The translations under genes and the position numbers were made by a program. The notes under the pieces are model-generated. The model did no database searches. It saw only the letters and a list, made by a program, of their open reading frames with translations, and was not told the origin of the DNA. From NCBI GenBank assembly GCA_900708905.1, contig CAADRB010000017.1:567994-631993 (forward strand): DNA of 64,000 bases, written 5' to 3'. This DNA is from Hymenolepis diminuta (lineage: Eukaryota; Platyhelminthes; Cestoda; Cyclophyllidea; Hymenolepididae). Shown here piece after piece: positions 1-14,000 of the stretch. The first letter of the stretch is position 1. The number at the start of each line of letters is the position of its first letter.

Positions 1-445
1 TATAGCGTTATTGGAGCGTTTGAAGGCCGAAATTGCAAAGAAACGACCGCATATCGCAAAGAAAAAATTTTATCTCATCAAGGCAACGCACCGTGCGACA
101 AGTCAATCAAAACAATGGCAAAACTACATGAATTGAACTTCGAATTGCTCCNACATCCACCGTATTCGCCAGATTTGGCTCCCAGCGACTACTGGCTGTT
201 CGCAGACTTAAAAAAATGCTCGCCGGTAAGAAATTTGGCACGAATGAAGAGGTTATCGCTGAAACTGAGGCCTATTTTGAGGTAAAAGATAAATCGTTCT
301 ACAAAAGTGGTACTAAAATGTTAGAGCGGCGCTGGAATGATTGCGTTGCTCTCGATGGAGATTACGTTGATGAATAAAGCTAATTTTGAACCAAAGAAAC
401 TGTGTTTTCTTTGTTAGGCTCGGGACTTTTCAGCCCATGTGTTAA
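1..445 (+). mobile_element. mariner (Tc1/mariner, DD34D) transposase C-terminal relic with candidate right end
   Basis: Translating 5'->3' with two frame changes gives the C-terminal half of a mariner transposase. The signature HPPYSPDLAPSDYW is intact, and the stop is TAA at 375-377. It is dead: one frame break lies near 70-80 and another at the A-run near 212-218. The conserved HQDN catalytic block reads HQGN, so the second catalytic Asp is lost; the third Asp, in APSDYW, remains. Position 152 is an undetermined base (n). The sequence from about 412 to 445 after the stop (GTTAGGCTCGGGACTTTTCA...) looks like a right terminal inverted repeat. The left end lies outside the window, so the repeat pairing cannot be checked. 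Identity as mariner is firm; the exact right boundary is inferred. Confidence 0.88.
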
Positions 446-3400
446 TATAACTCAGTACATTTAAAAAAATAACAAAAACGAAAAAATGAAATTATTTTTC
501 GAATTTATTTTTTGATACGTCATAATCGATTCATCAGACAGACCATTATGTGTCGAGAACATTTTTGAAACGCGAAATTCGAAAAAATATAATTTTAAAA
601 CGTAGAAAATATTTTTTTAGAAGTCGGATAATATTTTTTAATTTTAAAGGTGTGTGAAGTGTTTACTTTATGTATCGAAAATGCTTAAACTGACTAGGGA
701 GAATGAAACTTTGCTTGAGAGAAGATTTTGTCGACATCCCGATTTTTAAAACCTTACTGTTGGGGTTCATACAAGGTCACCAATTTTTTGGGGTTAGTGT
801 AACAACTAAGGTCTGGCAGCTAATCACTAACACCAGCAACAACGGTTCCAGGGCAGAAGACCAAAAGCTGATTAGATCAAAATGTATTGATGGGGACTCA
901 AGCCGGCAAGGTAGAGATCAAAAACAAAGGAGATGAGAAGGCAGCGTAGAAGCAGGTGTGTGACCAGCGTGTCTGCGCGCGAGGGAGTGGACATACTAAG
1001 ACAACTTATATGAGTCGCATAGGCAAGGTAGAGCTAGTGCAGATGTACTTTCGATTGAAGCGGGACAGTTATAGAAAAGAGGAGAATTGATAAGCTTGTC
1101 TAGATATGACGGATAGAGGTTGAGTCATTGGGGCATAAAGGGGAAAAATCAAAATAGTTTCATAAGGAATGTAACTGAAGGGGTAATTTTTGGAAAATGC
1201 AGAGCCATCCTTCAATACTTACGTCGAATAATTGTAAGTCATCCGATTTATCATTTTTGCTTACTGCAAAATCTAGACTGTTAAATATTCCTATCTACCT
1301 TTGAGGAATAACAAATACAGTTCAATAAGTAGCAAGAGAGGAATTAAATAGAAAATAGGAAAAAATATATTTTATGCTGATTTAATTTGGTTGACAATGT
1401 TTGCATCAAGAAAAATACACTACACTACACTACCCACTATTCCAATTTTATACGCCAAATTTTGACCCTTAGTTTTCTTAGTCAGAATTATTATCCTCAG
1501 TGATCGGAGCTTATTTATGAGTAAATCAATTTGATTTGATTGTCATACCACTCCGATAGGTTTAACAGAAAAATAAATTAACCGAGAAGCTCAATTTAAA
1601 CTATTGAAGGGATTATAATCCCGACAGTTTAGCTTTTTAATAGCTCGATCAAATTAGGCTTAGATGTTCCCTTACAAAATGAGTGATCTTCTCAAAGACT
1701 GCCAGAATACCAGGTTTTTTCCAAAAATATAAAGATTAAGAGTTGGTTTAAATAAATGTATATTGTACAAACGGATTAGAATGAGAGACAACGGAAGAAA
1801 GCAGTGCAAGGAGATACTAAAACCTAGAAGGGCATTAGTACTGAGCGGACGGGGTCCAGATTTTGACAGGGTGTCTATTTAGAAATGATAAAGCACTGAT
1901 GCGATTTCGCGTCCGTTCTTTGTTATTTGATCCATTAAATACTCCGACATGAATGAGATATACTAATAAATGCCCAGCTTCCGAACATTCTTAAGTCAAC
2001 TAAGTAATCTAAACATTTCAGTATAAAAATTGGAATGTATCTGTTTTTAGTAGACATGAATAGTCCCAACTTGCATCCTGGTCCCACCTGCGAAGCTGGA
2101 GCGAATGATAGCTGGGTCTCAATATCTTGAAGGGAAATAGCATGATTCCATAAAAATAACAATTCAAATATCTCCTTTAATTTATGTCACATTGTGCTTC
2201 TGTGTGTTCAACTAAATTACGGTAAACCTCTTGATTATACGTAGGGAGAGAGGATATATAATATGTAAGAAATAATTCATATAAAGTGTTTGGATGTAAA
2301 TTGAAATTGATATAGGTCTGGGAGAATAGTTATGCTGCTAAACAAATCAAACTAGAATAAGTCAAGTTATTTACCCTGTTAGGATTTTACGAAGGAAAAT
2401 AGAGAGGCTGTCAGTAGGTGGAATCTTTACCAGAAAACTGGTTGCTAGAGCATAGTGATCTCGATTTATGTTTCAGAGCCCCTACTCACCCTGCTTTTCC
2501 AGGTGTGTTGTTGTCAAGGCTGTGACCTCCTAACACTAGACACTTATTTTTGCTGATTAATATTTTAACTACTGTTCTGTTTAACAGAAACTGCGCTCAC
2601 TACTACGACATTAAGACTTTGTACAAAATTTCATGTGAAACTGTTATGAATATTAAAAACAGCTTTCACGGTTAGGTTTTTTTAACTTCTCATCGATGAG
2701 GGACGGTGTCTATCATAAAATATTTTGATTGTGTACTGTTTCGTTAACGCTAGTCTCACGAATTGGTCGACAAGGTCAGCAACAGCTGATAGTTACTTAT
2801 TATTAACCTGGTGTCTTTATATAAAAATAACCAGTAAATATAATGCATCTGCGGTCCCGATTAACATCTGTTACCCAAAGAGAATTTTATCTTAAAATCT
2901 TATCTGGATCAATTTGCATAATATTACTAATGTTTATAATGTATTAAATTGGTCAGTAGTCCTTCATATCTGTTTAATAAATTGGTTAGGCATTATGAAA
3001 GGTCCATTTATCGTGCATAGAACGTGCGAAAATGAGATATTTCCTTAACGTATCAATTTCAGATCTTCTTAAAATGCTTGTACCTCAAGCTGTTTCATAA
3101 TCGGCAAACCATTCCCACAGTGCAACAATAAAAGAATTTTGGTGTGATTTTTTCATTATCAATTTTCTGACGACCCTGGGAAAAAGGTGCAATTTCCTCG
3201 GAAATGCAGCTAATATCTGGATGAAGGACACTAAACGAGTAAGTACAAATTGACAATGATTACTTGTAATTTAATTAACGGTAATCATGAGATATCAAAT
3301 CCCACATAGAGGGAGTGATCTCGGTCGAACGAGGGTTAAGCTAATCAGTACCCACATGACTCAAAATATCTGAACCGAACTTTACAGCACTAATTAGATC

Positions 3401-4330
3401 AGGTCTATGATACCTTCATTGAGATTTTGAAATTTGAATAAACGAAGAATAAATAACAAAATATTATTACTAGTATTAAAATGTACTAAATGTAATTAAA
3501 AGATTGATACAATAAATGAAATAATTATTATAAGGAAATTATTCGCTATTATTAATAAAATTATTTATTTTATAATAGAAGTATTCGAAATTGAGTTTCT
3601 GTTTGAATTAGAAATGGAAGAAAAATGACGATATGAACAATTGACTTGTAGGGAGATTCACTGTTAATTAAAGCTGTTTAGAAGTAGTTGCTTAGTGCTC
3701 TAGTGATTAAGTCTGGCCAGTCTGGGTAGGCTACTGTATAAAGATTAAGCAACATATGATGAAATGAAAAGGAGACGAGATTGTGACGTGTAAGGTTTAC
3801 CGAGAAAATCCAAGGCCGAGAGAGAAAATTGAAGGTAGGAAAGTTAGCAGATATGGCAATTGAAAAATTGGAGTTATATATCTGTTGGGGTGAATCAAAC
3901 ATTCAAATATAAAGTGAAAGGACGTAACCCTGTAGGGAAAGCAAAACATACTGTAGGGATCCCAGAGTTAGTTAGGGATTGTGGTTATACGGATCTCTTT
4001 GGGTTCACACTAGCAGATCATATTGGATGTTAAAACTCTTAGACTAATCATTTACTTTCAATCATGTCAAAACACTTGAAAGCTAGATTTGTTTGGATAT
4101 ATTTGTCCAAAAAAAGATATTAGAGCAACAGTTTTGCATATTCATTAAATTTATTGTTATTCGTTAAATACATCAAAATTTGGCTCGTTGCTGGGATGAT
4201 TTGGCTTATTTAGCAGACTCCCAGCTGTATCTGCCTGGTCTCGACTGGCACGGTCAATTGGTCTTTTGAATCTGCTCATTTATGTCATATACGATCCTGT
4301 GCATTCTGCTACATCTATCACTTTAATCAC
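446..4330. other. spacer without a recognisable gene
   Basis: About 3.9 kb of AT-rich sequence. Short open frames occur, for example 703-936 (+) and 3678-3902 (-). They lack recognisable domains and flanking splice sites in frame, and I treat them as chance. A 'cactacactacactac' micro-repeat lies near 1420. No RNA gene was seen. Confidence 0.5.
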
Positions 4331-4339
4331 AGTAAAGAT

Positions 4340-6810
4340 AACAGTCTAACGTTTTCCCAAGGTATGTCAAGGAGGTCTTGATCTGCGTAACCGCACTAAA
4401 GACGACATTAAAATTGATGCCGAATGATCAGCCGTCCTAGGCGACCCTTCCACCAGTAGCTTTGCCTATGGTGGACAAAAAACTTAAAGGTTTGGGACAA
4501 AAATGAGTCCTAAAACCTATTTCTTTCTTTCTCAAAGTGGGCTGCACCCATTGCTATTGTTTGGAAAACAGATGAACTATCGGGTTGTTCGCTGACTAAT
4601 TTACCGAGCTAAATGCCTAATTGAAACCCAGTTGTTATCCACTACCAGTTTCTAATAACATCTTCTCGATAACGATTGGTGGTAAATGCTTTGCTAAGTT
4701 TGCCTTAGCAGGGGCTTATTTGCAAATCGAAGTTCTACCAGAGTCACCAGAGTTACTATTAATACGCATCGGGGCTTATACCAATATACCAGACTTGTGC
4801 TAAGAAAGTACTTGCCATTTTCTTATAAACAAATGGATTCCCTGACATCTGGTCTCTGGTAATGCTGTATATCTAAATGACATAATTATCGTAGATCGCT
4901 CTCAGCAGGAACTTCAAGAACATGTTATTGCACCTCTTTAGCATATCCAGAAGTATAGTTGAGAAATTTGCATTCTTTTTACCTCTATTAAGTGCCTAGG
5001 ATGTAACTTTGATGAAAATGGCCGTCGTTAGGACCCATAAAAGGTTCGGAGAATTGCAGAAATACTACGGTCCATGGATATCACTACATTACGTTATTTA
5101 ATGAGTTTCGTCAGCTACTACAAAACAGTTCTGCTAAAACTGCATAATACTTGGGCTTCCTAAATGAGTTATTGAGAAAAGATACTATATGGAAAGGACT
5201 CCCAAATGTGAAAAAGCTTTTACAAATCTAAAGAACATGCTCACTTCTGATATGCTGCTTCCTCATTACAATCCGACTCTGGCTGCGGATGGTTCGAATC
5301 ATGGCGTTGGTACGGTTATCTCTCATGTCTTCCCTAACGATTCAAAAAAGACCGTTGCTTATGCATCTCAAACTCTCACTATAGGTAGTAATAATTGCAG
5401 CCAAATTAAAGAGCAGATTATGGGCATCATTTTCGCTGTAAAAGGTTCCATACTGCGGTCGATACATTACCATACTAACCGTTATTGCAAGTCCAACTAT
5501 GTAAGAAGATACGCAGTGTCTACTATTTGATGCTAAACACAAGATTCCAATAACTGAAAGTGATTGTAGAATACGATAGATAAGGATTCAGTGCTGTTAA
5601 GAGCCATGAAATATGTTTGCACATGATGGTAAAAATCAAACCAAACCAAATGGACAATTCAAAATTTTACAGATGGCGTGATAACCTCTCTATGGTTAAT
5701 TCATGTTCAATGTTTGCAGATTGTGTTGTCATTTTCTCAGCACTCGAGTGAATTTTATTACACCAGTTCCATAACGGTCACCTACGTGTTAATCGAATTA
5801 ATTCTAGTGCAACTTCGTTTGCATACTGACCTGGAATGGACGAGAATATCGAAGCAGTTGCACAAAGATGTTCTAAATGCCAGCAAGTGACTGCGCTTCC
5901 CCCCAAACTGGGAACCTAGCCCCTTGTCTAAAACCGCAGCTGCATGGTCCTGCATGTACTTCAGATTTGCTGGACCTGTCAGTGGTCTCACAAATCTTGT
6001 CTTAGAAGATTCCCCGAAGTTATTCCATTGAAGTCCATCACAACTACCATGTTGATCGATAGCCTGCACCATATATTTTCAACTCATGGACCCCCCTAGA
6101 CCAATGCAACTGATAACAGCACCCAGTTCTCTTCGGCCCTCTTTCAAGACTTTTACTGGAGTCATAATATCACCCACTTGTATAATCTATCATGTCATCT
6201 TCAATCAAATGATCAGATAGAGCGATTCATTGGTGCCCTGAAGGAGGCACTTCATAGATCACGTTGGGAGGGGAAGGCGGAAGGGGTTCTCGATGTGTTC
6301 CTTTTAATGTACCGAACAACCCGACATCCAACATTAAATAACCACAGTCCGACCGAAACTCCCACTGGACAAAAATCCGGCACGATCCACAATGCTCTAC
6401 CTCCTAAGAATTCCACCTTTTCTAATTCATCTTCATGTCCCGTGAAGACGCTTGCAACCGGTACAGCAGTTTATATGCGTGATCATCAGTAAAGTGACCC
6501 ATGGGTAGAAGATATCGTCAAAGTTCGGCGAGGTAGCGTGCTATATGAATTGGATGTTTATGGCCAAAATTGAGTGCGTCGTCGATACCGTTTCAGTTCC
6601 CGATACGCAGCACGATCATTAAGACTATAACGGGTCCCCTGGTTAGTATCTTGGGCGTTTTTGGTCTCCCACCACCTGAAAATAATGGAACTGCGGAAAT
6701 CCAACCCAACAACCAGCAAAATCTTCCTTCCGAACTTTCCAGGAAATCCCCTGAAAGATTTCACGTGGATCCAGCATTCAAAAATTAGGATGGAAAACTT
6801 TCGTCGAGAG
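4340..6810 (+). pseudogene. decayed Ty3/Gypsy pol: reverse transcriptase, RNase H, integrase
   Basis: Broken frames carry, in order, Ty3/Gypsy pol domains. Reverse transcriptase covers about 4340-5100. Its first catalytic block reads KFALAGAYLQIEV, with Asp replaced by Ala, and the YxDD box reads YLND at 4870-4881. RNase H is at about 5189-5530, with an open stretch containing ADGSNHGVGTVISHVF. Integrase runs from about 5800: a zinc-binding remnant near 5850-5900, TDNSTQF near 6110, and the glutamate region near 6205-6240. The pol tail, ending SPERFHVDPAFKN, stops at about 6786. Several stops and frame breaks, plus both reverse-transcriptase catalytic substitutions, make it non-functional. 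Gag and protease were not identified upstream. The family is the one often annotated as K02A2.6-like. Only relics are described here. Confidence 0.87.
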
Positions 6811-7308
6811 GTGCGGAACAAAATGCAATATCTTTATCAATACTAGAAATTAAAGAAACATATTGATTTGTTTATTAATTTTATTATGAATGACTTATAA
6901 TTTTAGAAAGTTGTTAAAATACACTAGAACTGTGAATCATTGTTGGGATAATAAGGAGAACAAGAAAAGTTAGTTAATCCCGTGGTGGTGTTCAATTGGG
7001 AGAGTTGTGGCTAGTTGGGAAGCTTCTAAGGCTAAAACATAATCGCGAAAATTTCGTGTGAAAGGCGTTGTGTCAGGTGCTCTTTCTAAATGCCACGAGA
7101 AATGTGCTCCTGCTATCTGCTTCTCATTATCGATTAAGGCATCGTTAAGCGGATTTTGTATGTGCTGCATATGACACATGCCTAGGAGTAGTATCTCAAC
7201 TGACAGGCCTATTGACATTCCCATTATACTGCATTTTCCTCTCATTAAAACTACAGGGGTCGTGATTTCCTTCAATTATAGCGGTTAAAATTAAAACGGG
7301 GCTATGCA
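6811..7308 (+). repeat. putative Ty3/Gypsy 3' LTR (copy A)
   Basis: The pol tail is followed by a purine-rich stretch (gtcgagagg, a candidate polypurine tract) and then TGCGGAAC, a plausible TG start for an LTR. Homology with the second copy continues to about 7308, where the sequence ends ...CTATGCA. No matching 5' LTR was found before 4340, so the LTR call rests on position and on the TG/CA ends. A 101-codon open frame on the minus strand (6970-7275) is shared by both copies, but it needs no function because the copies are nearly identical. Confidence 0.5.
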
Positions 7309-7309
7309 A

Positions 7310-8037
7310 ATCGGAAGTGAATTTTCGGCCTCATTGAAAGAATCTACTATAGCATTTTAAAATTCCGAGTCTGCCAAAAATCAATCTAATTGTTTGAGGA
7401 CACATTATAATGAAACCATAATGAACTTTATGACGTTACCATCATGTGAGCGAGGTTTAAAGCGATCAGCGCTACCTCCCATTGGCAGGAGTGTCCATGG
7501 GTTTAAGTCGCTTATTATGAAGTCTGAGTTTACTAAATCCCGTTCCAGAGCCTCTTATTTCCCACTCCTAATTTATCTAAAATTAGAAATCAAAAAATTG
7601 ACTGAATTGGTTTGTTGAGTTAAGAAATGAACGGACCTATGCTTTATTAAGCACAAAATGTTGGTAGATATTCTGCCTAAATGAGTCTGATGTAATGGAC
7701 CGAATAAACTGAAGAATTATTAACCAATGAGGTAGGTAGTTTAGACTGGTGATGCCACAGATAATTGGCAAGATCCGGTATACTTAAAATGATTTAATCT
7801 TAAACACATTCCCAGTTTAATGACACTTAAAGACTCAGTGCTTATTTAAACACAAAAACCACACTGTATTGCGCATGCTCATGTGAAATTCGTATTCGCC
7901 TTTGTATGTATAACTCATCTCACCTCTGATTGGCTGGCTCGTTGCATGCTGAGGTTCGCTAAAGCGATTTACCTCGAAAACTCTCTTTTTTTGCTCAAAT
8001 CACAAAAATTCGGAAATAGAGAAGACGTACACTACCC
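7310..8037 (+). other. upstream region of the SYT14/16-like gene
   Basis: This stretch lies between the Gypsy LTR and the first ATG of the C2-domain gene and must hold its 5' UTR and promoter if exon 1 is right. No TATA box or other site stands out. Two open frames cover parts of it (7394-7618; 7883-8230), and neither resembles a known protein. The second overlaps exon 1 in another frame. Confidence 0.3.
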
Positions 8038-11000
8038 ATGGCTCGTCTGTTGCAAAAGTCAAATCAACCTTCTACCAATACTGGCAGCTGGGGTGGATTA
8101 TTTACGTGCTGTTTCGCTAGCTCAAAGTCCTCCAGCCCGGAACCTCCCGTCATCCCATGTAAGCATCAGTACTTTAGTTTCTATTACAACTTATCAAACG
8201 CGCATATTCCAAACTTGTGAAGAACCTTAAGAAGTATTATTCTAATCAAACATTCAGTGTCTATGAGTTTAGCTTTTCGATCACGTGAACGTATATGATT
8301 ATTCAATGAAAGTTTAAAATAATCCGCCTTTGCTCAAGTTTAGCTTCAAAAATTTGTCTTTGTTTTTATTTTTTTATTCAATGAATAAAATTTATTTGCT
8401 ATACGAGGTAACTCAATCGCAGATCCTCACAATCCTCACTCCTAACATGATATCGCCAAAATTATGATTGTTAACTTTATAAATTGACTTAAACAAATAA
8501 TTTCAATTTAAATTTTTCAAAAGTTTTGCATTCTTTTTAAAAAAAGGCATTTTGAAATTAATGAGTAACACTCGAAGAAAAATATATCTTTTGCATGAAA
8601 TCGGTTTTGCTCCTAAATTATTTCCCCCCAAATTAACAACTTTCTTTTGATTAAATCATAAGTAATTAGAAATTTTGCTTTTCATTAAAACAAGAACGTT
8701 ATAAGGTAAATCATAACAGATGCTAATTGGTTATAAAAACATAGGATAAAGATATTTCACTAAATCAAATGTCAAGAAAAGTAATGTTTACGATCTGATT
8801 CACTTGTGTCTGGTTCCAAGGTCAAATTAATCCTGAATTTATCTAAATTATAATTTTCCGCCATGTTAATTGATAAATTTCCTAGGGACATCTGATATTA
8901 TTTTTATTAAAGTCACATCTTTTGCACAAAACAACCCCAGTTTTTTTGTGATTTTCCATATAAAATTGATCCATTATATCGTGTGATTCACAAAATCGTA
9001 AACTGATATCAGAAATTAGAGAAAATTGACGACAGAAGTTGTTATTTTTAGTAATTGATTGAGTCTAATTCTTATAGGAATCATAGTTAAATTTGCCAAG
9101 TTTATCGATTTCTTTTAGTTATTTTACGAATACCCATTTAAAAATGTGGATAGGACGTCTGAATTTCCAGAATTTGTTTTTCCAAAGATTTGATATGGTT
9201 ATAAAATTTAATAAATAAAAATTTTTCATACTCGACTACAATCTGAGTTCCCTAATGAAACTGGGAATACTTTATCAGCTATTTTTAGGCGAAAATATTA
9301 AATCTTTTCTATTCCCACTTCGAGTTCTCTCAATTAGAAGTGAATTTTCCTTCTGGAAATGGTAATCTGCATTTTTAAATATACGCCTTATAATTAAATG
9401 TTTCTTTTCCCATACTCGCAAGAATCTTTCAAGTTTCAAGAGTCATTTTGAATATACTAGAGTCCTTTAGTAATTGTTCTCCTAATAAGGTATTACTGGT
9501 TAAGCAGTCGAAGTGTTTACATGAGTCATACTATTTGCCAATTGTATAGAGATAATCCGTTTGATTACTTTTCTATTGGTTTCAAGTTAACCTGCCTGCA
9601 TAAATTTGTAGAGTCAAAAATTAACAGATTTTACCAAATTTTGTATCAGAATGAAAAATTTGCTCTGAAAAACAAAATTATAAATATTACCTTTCAGTTC
9701 AGCAAAGAAATCGGCTCTTATTATCCTGTCTATTAAAACGACATAGAGTTTTGCTATAAATTAATAATAAATAGTTAAAAAAAACAAAATTCAATTTAAG
9801 ATATAGAAGATAATTCTTAAATGTGCAATTTTTTTGATATTTTAAAAAATGGTGTTCTTTTAAATAAAATTAAAGAATAAATGATTGAAAACTATGGATC
9901 ATCTGGTGATAAAATGATCCTTAATTAATGATTGGAATTCATTTAAAATTCTTGTAAGATTTCCATTTTGAAATGACTGAATTATTTAAATTTATCTGTT
10001 GTGATTAAGTAGTTATCTGGAAAAATTGATAGAGTTGAATAATTTATTTCCTATTCAATTAATCAGATTTAAACATGAAACTAAATCATCACATTTGCAT
10101 AAGTCTAAACGGGGTCATTAATCATCGTTAACTCTAAATCCTGCAGCTTTAGGGCAAAAGATCAAACAAAACAGAACGATTTCTAAACATTTAAAATGCC
10201 TCTTCAGGACAATAAAACATACTTTTATAAACAGGAATGTTTGAATTCCGGAAGTGATTAGGTTAATATTTTGATTTGTATGAAACAAATGCAATTAGTT
10301 CTTCCGTAGTTTAAGGTCAACTTTGACTTAAAAATTGCTAGCTAGATATAATTCTGACACGTTTAATTATCCTCCAGCCTCTTTTACAATTTGAAATATA
10401 CTGTCAAACGAAGACCTCGTCGGTGCTTTTATTTCATCTTAACTAATTGGTACCTAGATTCACTTTCTCAAGTGTTATTTAAAATCAATCATTTTAGGCG
10501 TTCTAAAAAACGTAAATTTATATCTTGATAAAAAGTATACAAAATGCATGGAATGCTCACACATAACTATAAAATTGCTGATTCTATGGACAAGAGAGTT
10601 CAGACTAATTCAGCTTCTTCAACTGTTCGCGATAATGTGGGAAAAATTTATGTGTAGATAAAACGTTGCATTTCTTCTTAAAGGTAAAAATTAAATTATA
10701 TTCCCATTACTCCTTCTATTTTTAATTATAATTTCGCCGAGCAGTAGGAAGAAAATAAAATTAGAAGGTACCGGGGTTTCTTATTTCTCCAATCTTCCCT
10801 AATTTTTATCTTTCCGAAAAGGTAAAGTTTTACAGTAGGTTTTGGTAATAAAGTGCCTTATTTATCAGCAGAGCTCATATACTTGGTACTCCGCTACTCC
10901 ATGCCGAATCTGACGTGCTTACAAGAGGATAATAAATAAAAAATCGGTTCCAGTATTTTTTAAAATGATAAGAAAGTTCATACAAATCGCCCGCTAACCT

Positions 11001-14000
11001 ATCATGAACCTTGATGGTTTACTGTTGCATGTCAGCTGCTTAATCCTCATTGATATTGAGACCAGGATGTCACCTGTATAGCCTCATTGTTTTATTGAAA
11101 GCAAAGTATCAGTTATGAAAATACTAACTTTTGCTCAAATTAGTTAACCTTTTGTAGAATAGTCTCTGTGAATGGACAAGATTATCATTCATGGAACAAG
11201 CATCTCCTGACCAATAGGAAGAGAACAGTTAATTATGCATCGAGTAGACGACTAAAAGCATTGTCTCCTTCAACAGTGAAAATTCCTGACAATCAGATAT
11301 TTTATCAAATGTACTGATTGGCTAATAACTATCAATTTGAGTAATATTTTCAGGAATACAAGCTGTATTTAGCGCATTTTCTTGATATTACAAAATTATG
11401 ACCCTTAATAAATGGTCACTAACAGGAGAAATTATGAGAAAGACTTAGGTAGAAACGTGAAATAAAAAAGTTGACCAAATTTATGCCAAAACCTAAAGAA
11501 ATGTGGGTGTATTAAAAAAGACGAAGGCGAGTGTGATATTTTTCTCTCATGTCTGAAAGATTTCCGTAAAAAAGAAACGTTGAATTTAAATTTCTAGAGG
11601 TTCAAAATAAAAGTCAAATGTCGGTTCGCGTTCTCGGTGCCTTCATGATACTCACTTTAAGCAGTTTTCATTTGCAAATTTCAAACAACGTCAAATCCAC
11701 CAAAATTATATCGAATCGAGAAAGTGATCAGACCACTTAAGTGGCTGAAATACCACCAACAAAGCCATCGAGATGACATCCTTTTAATGCGCTTGAAAGA
11801 CGTCTTTTTAACATGTTTATGAGACAGCCTTGTGTCATATCAAGATAACAAATGTTCATTCAAGTGAGATTTGAGTCACATATTATTTATTACCAAATCT
11901 TGAAATGGGATAATTTAGACCAAGTAAGTTATAGACAGCGAGATGAATTTGTTCATCAGACGTCGATATTTCATACACAAATCAAATTGCCTTTGGGAAG
12001 AGCATTCAGGTTGATCAATCATTTAAAATTCGTATTTAAAGGTTTGAAAATAAACGACCTTCCTTTTCTTTGTAATAGCTACTATTATTGGGGTGCTTTA
12101 GGAGCTTGTCCGTAAAGCATTCGTGAATAGGAGAGTGGATTTAAAGGAAGCTCTAATAAATTTTAAAATTGTATAATTTCTTCACCCAAATATTTACAAA
12201 TTCATCGAGAAAGTATATGATCTCACAGTAGTTGAAAGGAAAGAAAGAGATAGGTAATTTTTACTTATGCTAAGTGACCGTTGTCTGTCTCAATGAATGA
12301 CAGTGGCATCCTGTCTTTATAAACTAGGTCAAGAGGAGTGTGTGCATTCCTTCACACTCAGATGAGAGTGAACGGGATGAAGGTAAGAGAATGCTAATGA
12401 ATTCAAATTTTAACTCTTGAAAACTATTGTCTAAACGAACGCTCCAAAAATCTCACGGAAGTTGATTTTATGGACAAGGAAGTCCCAACCGCGACTGCGG
12501 CTGTTTAGAAATTTTGGTTTCAAGGCTGGAACCCCGATTATCTTTCTCCTTTCTCCAGTGAATATTATACTGAAATCTTTCTGTCCCTACCCAAATTGTT
12601 TATTAGCGGTAAGCTTTTGTTCAAAGAGAATATTTAACATCACCAATACAGCATGTCTCTCTTTAATTTACCTGTATATATAATATACCGTTTTAAAATT
12701 CATTCAAACTGTTGCCAATCAAATGATCTGATAAAAGAATTTACGGTATTTGCCATTTAAATTTGGATGACAAATAACTTTAATTTAAGTAATATGTATT
12801 AACAAGCTATCAGGATTATAAGTTCATTTAAACGCTCTAGTACAGTTGAATTGCCTTTTATGGTGATCATACATCTTGGCACAAAATATTGATTAATAGA
12901 ATATTGATTGCTTCGTTCTTCTACTATTTTCCCAGAAAAGAAGTTAGCTGCTCGTTAACCAGTAGAGATACATTTTTACAGCCGAAATTTTTACATTTCG
13001 TTATTTTTTCCATTTTTTATATGTAATATTGTTACCCATACGTGTTTCTATCTATTTATAATTTAATAATCTTTATATTAAGAGGATAAGATAAAAAACG
13101 TATCCATAAGGCCAATAATGCGATGAAATATTTGGCTATTCGATTTAGTGGTAAATTTTAGAAAATAAACGATCTACATATTTTGATTTGCAAGGGTACA
13201 TTTTCCAAGCTATACAATGGAAGCATATCTGCTTAAATCTCCTATTATATCTCTTGGACGCCGCATAATATGTCTTGAGACTAGCAATAGTAAAAAAGCA
13301 GGGGGTCAGGAAGAAGACACCGTTATAATTGAAATCTAGTTTTGATTAAGAAAATAATTCAAATAAAACGGACAAACATGCAGAGATGATAGGTTGGATA
13401 TTCGCGTCTATTATGATATCTGCACAATTAGATAGATCTACCGATGGGGCACTTGGATAGAAAGGGACATCTCACCATGACATGCTGAACATGAGGAATT
13501 AGAGGGGGAACTTGTCACACAGCGGAATATCTCAAGTTAGGACATGATCCCTGATCATCGTAACACCGATTCTCAAAATCACATCTCCTGATGCTTTCTT
13601 TTAACATAGTTCATTATAAGTTCTGCTTTTTTCAAATATCCAATCAAATTAGGTTAGCATGCTTTCCTCAGGCTTTTTTCCCGGGAAAATTTTTAAGACC
13701 TAAACACCTTTTTTTAAAATCCTAATAACTTATATCAGCTGACAACAATGGAGAGCAAATATAGGGGTTGCATAATAGTTTTCTTCTTTCTCTTTTTCCG
13801 AAATATTACGGCACAAGAATTTTTATCTATCTAGTTCATACCTTCAAATATCTGATTTTGATAGATCCTTCCTAGGAAAATGCCAAGAAGTCAAGCAGTT
13901 AAGATAATTTAATAGGCTTTTTTGAGTCCTCCACTCATTTAGGCTATTTGTGATGCCTACTTTATGTCAAATGAATGTAAATGTTCAATAGTGACTAATA

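Noticed and set aside
6970..7275. 101-codon minus-strand frame, seen again at 28963-29268
   Set aside because: Its conservation only reflects the identical Gypsy tract; no known domain and no need for coding.
7883..8230. 115-codon frame overlapping exon 1 of the SYT14/16-like gene
   Set aside because: The other frame (ATG at 8038 in a good context, donor GTAAGC, phase match to exon 2) explains the region better; this frame has no domain.
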